Assembly: GCA_001695595.3 (NCBI GenBank)
Contig: MBPM02000002.1
Span: 1,302,001 to 1,366,000 of the forward strand
Direction: 5' to 3'
Source: Plasmopara viticola
Taxonomy: Eukaryota; Oomycota; Peronosporomycetes; Peronosporales; Peronosporaceae
Length of the DNA: 64,000 nucleotides
The notes beneath the pieces are model-generated. The model was given only the letters and a program-made list of their open reading frames with translations. It did not search any database and was not told the DNA's origin. Numbering within the stretch: the stretch's first letter is position 1; each line of letters opens with the position of its first letter. Below, one piece after another: positions 56,101-64,000 of the stretch. The position numbers were made by a program, and so were the translations under genes.

Positions 56101-58329
56101 GGTAATTAGCTACACAAGAACTTCTTACGTAAATTTTTGTGCTCATTTGGCGGCCCATAGAGCGGAGGCCTGATCCAGGTTGTGCGATCCGTGCCGGTGT
56201 TACTCATGCTCCATAAAACACACTAAGGTGACAAGGATCCATTTTAAGCATTCGGTGCAAACATAAAAGAAGCTTCATGCTCTTCTCATACTTCGCGGTA
56301 GATTCAGCAAAGGTGGTGGTATGAGTTTGCTTGAGTGAAGACTGGTCGTCGACTGCCACAAAGCTTTCATTATGAGGCCTATGATCCGCAACATCATTTT
56401 CCTGTGAGCAGAACATACGAAGGAGAAAGTTTTGTTTGTTGTCCTCATCCTTATAAGTCTAGGGGTGAGGACGACAATCCTGCTGGTCTTTACAGCTGAA
56501 ACACTTCAGTGTAAGTCGAAGTTGGACCTTGACCCCTCCATATCATTGTCTCTGGCATACGTTTCACGCCGAAATGCACTCTTCGCGATAGTGACGCTCA
56601 CCATCATTTTCAAGGAGATGTAATGTCCCAGCGCTATGACTAATACTGAATTTCTCTTTGCTACGATGTCGCTCGCAACCGACGTTTAACAGCGCCAGAA
56701 GGAGCTGGCAAGACGTATCGCCACAGTCCCGTTACGACTATCGTAGCTCCGAATTCCCCATATTAATCAGACTTGATTTTAGGTCTTGAGCGACTAGCGC
56801 CATCTCTTTTCGATCAAGTTGCTTGACGTTCGCTCTTCAAAATAGAGGGTGTAGCACTTCGTGTCAATTGGCTTGCGTGGGAAGGCTTTGTGTAAGCCAA
56901 CATAAAACACTGGATGTAATTGCACTCATTGAAAAAATGTCTAAGGATTTACGCTGAGCCTTTGTAGCTATGCACCTAGATGTTCTGATGAAGTACGAGT
57001 GTGGACTTGAATCTGTAATCGTGGGCATATTGTGGCGTGTTGTAATATCAATTTAACTTTTTTGGTTTGGTAATTTTGCCCTGTTGGACAGAGGGTCCTT
57101 TCTTAACATTTTAATTCAGACATATTAGCATCGTTAAAGTCCTAAGACACTAAGTCTGTTCAGCACAAACTTTTTTAAATTGCTTATGCTATGTGGTGGA
57201 ATTAAAAACGCAAGCTGCTCGGCCATTAGTCCATAATCAAGCCCTGGATTACACTGAAAATACATTTAAAAAATTGGCTAACGCATTCACGTGAAGTGGT
57301 GTGTCGCATGCTAAGGCATGAACGGTATGGGCTCAGTACAATCTCGGCGAGTAATATCGTACAGCTTCAGCGCCTAAGTGTATACGTACACACTTTGTAG
57401 CACGTCTTCGACGAAACTATTCTCTTGCTATGTTTGTTATTGATCCGCGTTTGGCTTGCTTTGGACATGCCCAACCTGGTGCCAAGAATCAGAAATATTC
57501 TTTCTTGAAAAGAGCCCGCAAAGCCGGTATGTGAGGCCGAGGCAGTCGATTTTAGAATCTATTATAGCTTACGAACATGGTCAAAGAGCAGCGCAGCATA
57601 TTACCGTGTTCGACACAGCTGGTTCTTCGACTATTTTGCCTTTTTCGTCATTGAAAATTATTATACCATTGCTGCTTAATGAGGCGTTTGGCATACCGAG
57701 CATTGAAATTATACTAGTGGTCTGCCGCAAACTCAACAAAACCGACATATATGCTTATGGTGCAGCCTTATTTGACAAGCATTTCGCACACTGTAGAGAT
57801 TTGCAAGTGAGAAAATGTTTTTTGTACAGCTTAGGCCATTAACGTTGGTTTCATACGTCTTTGCTGACTGAGGTGATTGCCAAGCAGTGTGTCGTATGTC
57901 TTATTAAGGTTAAGAAACTCAGGTATTGCACACATTAACCACTGCTATTTTTTTCATTCGCCTTTGAACGAGACCAAAAAAAGACGCATCTCTAATCTCA
58001 CCAACAGTTTTCTGTCAAAGTTCTTAAGCTTAAAGCCCCTTAGGAATCTAGCAAATTTAAACACATGTCATTCAACTTGTATGGCCATGGATTAGATCCT
58101 ATATCGACATGGTCACAGCTTGACAAGAGCCAGCTCATAATTTCAGACCATCTATTCTACATTCCTATATCCAACCTTACCTCTAAATTGAGCTTCGCAA
58201 GAATAAAGAAGCATTCGGTCATTCCGTCCAAAAGTGAGAAAAATGTGTTGCAGTGCATACTAACGCACAATCTGTACGCATCAAGAACTTCCTAAGTGTA
58301 TTCAGAAAGTAAGATAGCATACTTTGAAA
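53131..58329. other. Spacer between the inverted arms, no supported gene
   Basis: About 5 kb of decayed sequence. Open frames worth noting: minus strand 53452-53736 (94 codons, ending CVEIAALFINHNKKNKSQLL...), plus strand 54681-54926, and plus strand 57456-57842 (128 codons, non-ATG start, QHITVFDTAGSSTILPF ... DIYAYGAALFDKHF). None matches a family I know. The last few hundred bases before 58330 on the minus strand are probably further Gypsy pol sequence from the right-arm element. Confidence 0.35.
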
Positions 58330-60480
58330 TGGCACCTCAATTTAAGCGCGACATTTCGACTACATTCCTCAGTGTCTGCTTGTAGCAGCGCGCTACTACA
58401 GCAAACTGAATGAATCATCACTAAGCGGTCGATTTTGATCTATTAAAGCAAGGATTGGCGCGTGAAACAGCCGTTGTCAAATGCCTCGTGGTGAATTTTT
58501 CTAATCTTCAAAAAAAAACAGGCAGCGACCTCGCAACTGCCCTGTAATTCGCTATTTCCTTGTATAGGTAATTCGACAGCTGAGCTACTTTTTTAATCCT
58601 TCTGGCGTAACGGAATTGCTCAATCCACAATGTAGCAGGATTTACCATAGGCAATTTTTTTGATAATATAACTTAGAAAGAATTTGTTCTACGCCGAAGA
58701 CGCCTCAATCTGCATTTGCGTAAAAGTAACTTTTGACCACGCACTCGAGCTTTACTCGCAGAAGGCTTTCTATGTCGGTTTTTTTCACGCTATAAATGGC
58801 AGTAGACAAAAACGTCACTCTGTTGCATATGCCCTAGGGGACTCATACAATTGCATCTCAAGACGCGTACAAGTCGCAGGTGCGCTCAGGAGATCTCAAA
58901 ATATATTTTCTAGACCGTAGAGTTGAAGTGCTGACGGCTGTTGATGGTATGTCTTCCACTTGCCTACGGAGTCGATAATAATCATTGACAAAGTCGATGC
59001 ACTCTACATTATGTATCCCGTCAAATTGTTTAGCAGCATGTCTACTCTAGAAATCGAAATTCGGTTATCGCAATTAACTAGTTAAACGAGTGCGCGATGA
59101 CTAATCGCCATCAAATACTGAATCTCGCGCAAAATGCCGGCGCGATAGAAAGAGACTTACCTATCCTGATCCTTCCCGCCCCATGCTTTCTGCAAAAAGA
59201 CTTCATCGACAAGGCCACAGTGTTTCATTGGGATTGACCACTGCCGCGTCATAAAATATATGGCGCTTGCTACAAATTCGATTTTGTTATGTACAACGCT
59301 TTCATGTGCTTTCACCGGAACGAAATTCATCAGACAAAATTCTACCAAAGACGTAATACATAAATTATGATATATCCAAACTCAAGATTTACAAGGTGCT
59401 TTAAGTACCTTCCTAGCGTTTTTCATGCCCACTTTATACTATAGCGATGAGAAGTCACCGGCCAAAAATGCCACCTTGAGGCATGTCATCTCACTAATCT
59501 ATGCTCGTGGGTAGCCCTTAAAGTATGTCGTTCGTACCATTGACGGCTTGAGATCGGGACATATGGTGATGCCTTTCGATGAATGTAGAGCGGTGTTTAA
59601 CACCGCGTGGGGACTCTGGAAAGCGAAGCTTTAAAATGAACGTCGATGTAGACGTCAGTGCGTCAATGTACAATCGTGTCAGCAATGAAAATGAAAAAAA
59701 AACGTTGATATCATCAAATATAAGATAGAAGCTAATGGCGCGCATCAAACAGCCTTATTTCGGACAAGATATGTCCGAGATAGACCCGTAAAAAAGGGCA
59801 ATAGAGCTCGGCTTTATACCCATATAGAGAAAGCAACAATTGCATGATCGACGTTAAAATCAGCCTGATTTCTATTCTGTAAGCTTGATATGCGCAAGGC
59901 ATCCATAGTACAGCTTCAAGGCTTATAAAGCTGACAGCATACCTTCTACGTACGTTGTCAGAGCCACCTCCTTGATACCTCGGCCTATGACCAACTAGTA
60001 GAGAGCAAACGCTGCTAAGGCTCACACGAAGAGCATCGACAGAACCTCGCCCTTGATACTATTATCAAAAGATCACGACATCGACAATATTCAACAAATG
60101 ATGCTTTCTGCGTGCATGGCTCAGTGGCTTCAGAGACACCTGATGCACCGAATTCTTACCGTCGAGTCCATTAGTGTTCATTTCCAACTTGGCGATATCC
60201 AACACATCGACCAGCTTAGTTCAGTGTACGCTTAAATAGCGCTTTAGTTCAAGGCAAAAATGAATTCGTACATCGTCAAAGCTTAGCTTGAAATAAGCCA
60301 CGGCACTTTTCTCCGATCAACTCAGGGATTATGTACTCAAGCCATGCCATTTCCAGGATAACTCCAAGCCTTTGAAGTATAAAGAGCGCTTTACACTATC
60401 AAATTTTTCCACCACGATTCTTTGTACAGTAACAGTAGCACGTTAGTGTGCTCATAGGTCCTCAGCATATGGCTGAGTTT
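58330..60480 (-). mobile_element. Ty3/Gypsy retrotransposon pol fragment, right arm (inverted)
   Basis: The reverse complement aligns nearly throughout with 50460-52680. Matching blocks: CTATTTAAGCGTACACTGAA (right) with CTATCTAAGCAGATACTAAA (left); TTGATGACGCAC-type block with TGACGCACTGACGTCTA in both; ATTATCGACTCC/GGCAAGTGGAAGACATACCAT; and TACGCAAATGCAGA. The RT region is more damaged than in the left arm (several stops). No LTR ends were recognised. Confidence 0.75.
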
Positions 60481-61889
60481 CTTCGACCGTCGAGCATTGG
60501 GTGTGTTAGCTCGACGCCTTGGTAGCGATAAGGACACTCATGGCTTGTCGAAACCGTGAACGTCAAAGGGCTGCCGTCCAAAGCGGCCTCGACAGCCAAC
60601 ACCGCAGGCTTGTAATTACGACCAGACACATTCTCAAATGCTAAAGCCTATTGACCTTCACATTGTCTCTGAAGCTTTAATCAGCTTATTTCTCTTACTA
60701 GTGGACAGCCCGACACCCATTAGCTGTTCCCGCTGCTTTGCAGGATAGTGGCCAACTATCGAGCCGCTGATACTCAATCTTTTTAACTTTGCCCTGGCCA
60801 TGGTCCCACTTCAAATGGCAGCATTGACGGAAGCTCATATGCTGGTCGACGGCGTCAAAGTTCGATCTCTTCCTCATCAGCATAGATGCGATCCATGAGA
60901 CTCAGATCACCCCATTCAGTATTAACAGTTAATAACTAATTTTTCCCCGATGATTTTTAATCATTCCGGCTGTTGATACATGCGCTCAACGGCACGAAAC
61001 GATCTCATTTTAAGATGTCGTATAACCATAAGCACCTCCGTTGGCGTCGCGCCCTTGTGCAAGCCCGTCTGATAAGAATTACGACGGTCGCCAGAGGATG
61101 TGGCTGGCTGTCTCAGTCAGCAAATTTCGAAACTTCTGACCAATCAAAAGTATTTTTTAATTTACCCCGGCATGTTGCGGAATAGTGGGACCGCATATGG
61201 TACGCATAACCGAGTGGCGGAAGGCTTTGTCCAGTTGGCGCTTCACCTCATCTTAGGTGATAGTTACTATCTTAACTGAGGTTATGAGCTAAGATGTTTA
61301 GTAACTTTTTCTTAAAGCGAGTTTTGAGATGGCCAATATCTTTCTATCGCTTCATCCGCAACAAAGTGAACATCGATATCATTTCCACTTCTTTGACCCA
61401 GAATGGAAAACTATCTTTTTCCTTCCATACGAATAACTTTACACTCACCGTGAGCGGTTTCGATTTGAGCGAGTCATCCATCGTAGGTGCAGGCGTCATC
61501 GACACAGACGAATCGTCATCTTCAGCTGAAGACTTGTCATCAGAGTGTTGAGAGCTCCTTCAGAAACGCTCTGACCGTTGTGCGACCAGATGTGGCTTCC
61601 CTTTACGACCAAGCAGAACAATTAACGTATTTAGCCTTTCTATATGCTCGAAGTCAATGAGCAAAGTACTGTAAACCTCTTAGACGACCAGCCTTCACTA
61701 CTAAGCAACAGAGTGAATACTTGTGCTACTGGGCTGCCGTAGCTTTCGATTAGAGAAAATGTGAGTTGTGGTCTCTGTCCTTTACTTACTACTTAGAGCC
61801 AATGCAAGTCGCAGATCCGACTCCGACTCTATTCCTCTTTAAAGTTTGAGCTAAGTAGCTCTTACATTTCCAATCGGGACCTGTGCCAT
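60481..61889. other. Unmatched stretch inside the right arm
   Basis: About 1.4 kb with no clear counterpart in the left arm. Short frames only (for example minus strand 60698-60883, plus strand 60973-61185). No gene supported. Confidence 0.35.
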
Positions 61890-63156
61890 TCGACAGCTGT
61901 GAGAAGGCATTTTTTATTCCCAAACTCTAAAATTGTGTAGGTGTTGGATTGATCACAAAGTATTTTAAGGTGTGACGGGTTCACGAAGTATTATGTCCAG
62001 AGATGCAAGTATAAATCTGTTCTGGTAATGAAGTCATTTCGGTTTACTTCAGTATGCAAACCAATATATATTTATATCATGAAAAGTGGATTTCTAAAAA
62101 GCGGAGACTTTTAAGGAATAGTGCTTTTCATTATAAATCCTCGGCTTGTAGATATATATCGATTTGATCTGCAGCGGTGTGTCAATGCCGCAAGTGCGAT
62201 TTGTGTCTCTTGCTTTTATCTTTACCATAAGCATTTACATTCGCTTTCTGCGCTTTTGTTTTTCAACTACGTTGTCGCACTCGATGCCTTCTTCATGATT
62301 TAAGCCTTAGTCTGTCTGCAAGGTCTAGTGGCGCTTAACGCTGCAGCCTTTATAAAGCCTTGCGTCGAAAAGTGTTGCTTTGTGTAAAAGCGTCGGACGC
62401 TATTACGTCAGGGGATGTTTTCACTTACAATTTAGGTGCGCTTTAAGCATTTTGGAGGCAAGGCTGAAGCGCTCGTACGACCGCTGACGGAGTGATCGCG
62501 TGGTGACAATTACACGGACCATGCGGATAGTAGTAATAAGGAGAAAAATCTGTGTGCTTAATAGATCACGCCAATCGCTCCTAAATGATGCATCCAAATA
62601 TTTTGCACAGTTTATGTGAAGCGAGACGAAAGCTTTCACCGGGAAGTATACGTTTTGACCACTTGACAACAACTCACAAGTATTTGAAAAAAAACAGCTT
62701 GAGACAAGTATTCAATAGTGTAGCATTGGGACACAGGACAAGCTACAGGACATGTGACGAAGAAATTGATGATTCGCACGAACGTTTTGCGCCAATAGTT
62801 TAAGAAACAATGCACGCGCTTAATGGAGGTACTGATGTGATGGGTGTAGAAGGTGATGAGATGGGTTCGCGTCATTTATACGACTCAAAAGTTGAAGGTC
62901 TCAAGTGTGCATTGTGGCAGGTGGCAACGTCCAAAGCACTGTATCTGTGGGTGAATACGGTGGAGCAGCTGATGTAGATGATGGAGTCACCTAAAGCTAT
63001 TAAGGTCCGCATGATCGCCTTGGACTCAGAAATCACAGCTGCCGATCGTACATGAAACATACGTATCTTACGTAGATTCTTACTGCCCACTAAGTGGATC
63101 TACGTGGGAAGCCGTAGACGCTAAAAATGTGTTTTGTAACTCTGTTAAGGTCACAG

Positions 63157-63181
63157 AAGATATATATATATATATATATCC
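63157..63181. repeat. (TA)n microsatellite
   Basis: About eleven TA units in a row, absent from the left arm at the matching place, so it expanded after the duplication. Confidence 0.8.
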
Positions 63182-63689
63182 TGTGGCTGCAAGACTGTAC
63201 ATTGTCAACTCTTTGGCACAGTTGACGCGACACGTCTGTTGCAGTATCTGCCCTTTGAATTGGCATATGTGCTCAAGCACGAACATGGTGAAGGAGAGGA
63301 TACACGCTACCTGTTGTTTATTCACGACCAAGAGCATGCTATTTCAGGCACTACAGAACTCTGGTAAATGGTATTTGCAGTTGTATGATCTTGGTCCACA
63401 GATGACACACTAGCAATTGGAGCTCAGTGTGTAATTGTGACGCTGTACATGTGGCGTGACCGAAACGCTCGCCGAGGAGATGAATCAGCGGCACATGTGA
63501 TGTGGTCATGATGCTTACAAAGCCTTTGGTCTGATGGGGGCTTACCATACGGGGCCGCAGCTCATTTGTAAGCACGTGCTGCCGATCACGAACTTGATGG
63601 TTGCCGAAGAATCAAAGCTTGTTCAGGAAGAAACTCGGACGGTTAATCTACAGGTGTAGATTCAGACAGAAAAACGTGGAACAAAGACG

Positions 63690-63853
63690 AGATAGAGACG
63701 ATCGTGAGTCTAAAGTGTGCCAATTGTGCAGAGTATGTTCCCTGGAAGGGTGGCCGACGAAAGGCTGGCATCCCTAACGCTGACATTTTGATTGACTCGT
63801 CATCGCGAAGTGAAGTGATTGCTCTCGAAAGCAATGCTTATAAAACTGATTAA
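63690..63853 (+). pseudogene. C-terminal zinc-ribbon exon of an unidentified gene, right copy
   Basis: Reads ETIVSLKCANCAEYVPWKGG, RRKAGIPNADILIDSS, SEVIALESNAYKTD, stop at 63851. Most residues equal the left copy (48099-48347) and both end at the same stop. This copy keeps the second CxxC that the left has partly lost, but the first CxxC exon upstream is broken here. Confidence 0.5.
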
Positions 63854-64000
63854 TCTTAAGGGTCCGATCAAGCCACCCTTGCATATCCATCGGCGATTGT
63901 GGTGTATTGTATTAAAGCAGCGAGGAGAAATGCGGTATTAAATAGAAGTCGAGTAGCTGTTTATTCATCTCGGAACTTATCACATGTCGAATCAAGTGAA

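Larger units (their letters stand above)
61890..64000 (+). repeat. Outer part of inverted duplication, right arm (partner 47950-50045), continues past the window
   Basis: Includes the acidic block (LNGGTDVMGVEGDEMG ... CALWQVATS, about 62820-62940) and the zinc-ribbon block. Homology to the left arm is still present at base 64000. Confidence 0.8.

Noticed and set aside
56432..56623. Possible secreted effector (hydrophobic N-terminus) in the 45-64 kb region
   Set aside because: It starts with TTG, not ATG, and has no RXLR-EER or LFLAK motif. I found no convincing RXLR or Crinkler effector anywhere in the window.

Overview
This is a nuclear genome window from an oomycete, most likely a Peronosporales plant pathogen (Phytophthora or downy-mildew group). 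Reasons: eukaryotic genes on both strands in tight clusters; very short introns (57-92 nt) with GTAAGT/GTACGT/GTATG donors and pyrimidine-rich CAG/TAG acceptors; a flagellar PG-rich-repeat gene; a large FYVE/PX multidomain protein of a kind typical of oomycetes; and long gene-poor stretches full of decayed Ty3/Gypsy retrotransposon sequence. The species cannot be read from the sequence alone.

Layout. 1-14.4 kb is a gene island: the 3' part of a Doa10/MARCH6 ER ubiquitin ligase (cut by the left edge), glutamate decarboxylase, the SSU-processome protein MPP10 (3 exons), a DEK_C plus double-SWIB chromatin protein divergent from an unidentified 506-residue five-exon gene, a Kelch-transmembrane-RING-H2 gene (4 exons), and the mitochondrial F-ATPase assembly factor ATP10 (2 exons). 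14.4-21.6 kb is decayed repeat DNA with one recognisable Gypsy reverse-transcriptase remnant. 21.6-25.0 kb holds a second island: a disordered protein with a capping-protein-binding-like motif and acidic LFG motifs, and a 252-residue unidentified protein. 25-37 kb is again decayed repeat DNA. 37-45 kb holds a flagellar SHIPPO/STPGR protein (6 exons) and an intronless 1692-residue zinc-ribbon/FYVE/J-like/FYVE/PX/coiled-coil protein.

45-64 kb contains no gene that looks intact. It is dominated by a large, diverged inverted duplication: 47.95-52.68 kb (a decayed zinc-ribbon gene on the minus strand followed by a Gypsy pol fragment on the plus strand) is repeated in reverse at 58.33-64.0 kb. Three broken copies of an HExxH-type metallopeptidase-like gene lie at 46.7-47.1, 47.15-47.66 and 52.68-53.13 kb; the first two form head-to-head arms.

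The intact genes are mostly housekeeping and do not form a pathway. Themes that recur are ubiquitin ligation at membranes (Doa10, Kelch-RING), ribosome biogenesis (MPP10), mitochondrial function (ATP10, GABA shunt via GAD), chromatin (SWIB) and endosome/actin/flagellum biology (FYVE-PX protein, CPI/LFG protein, STPGR protein). Exon structures given below were worked out by hand from reading-frame continuity and splice sites and have not been checked against transcripts.
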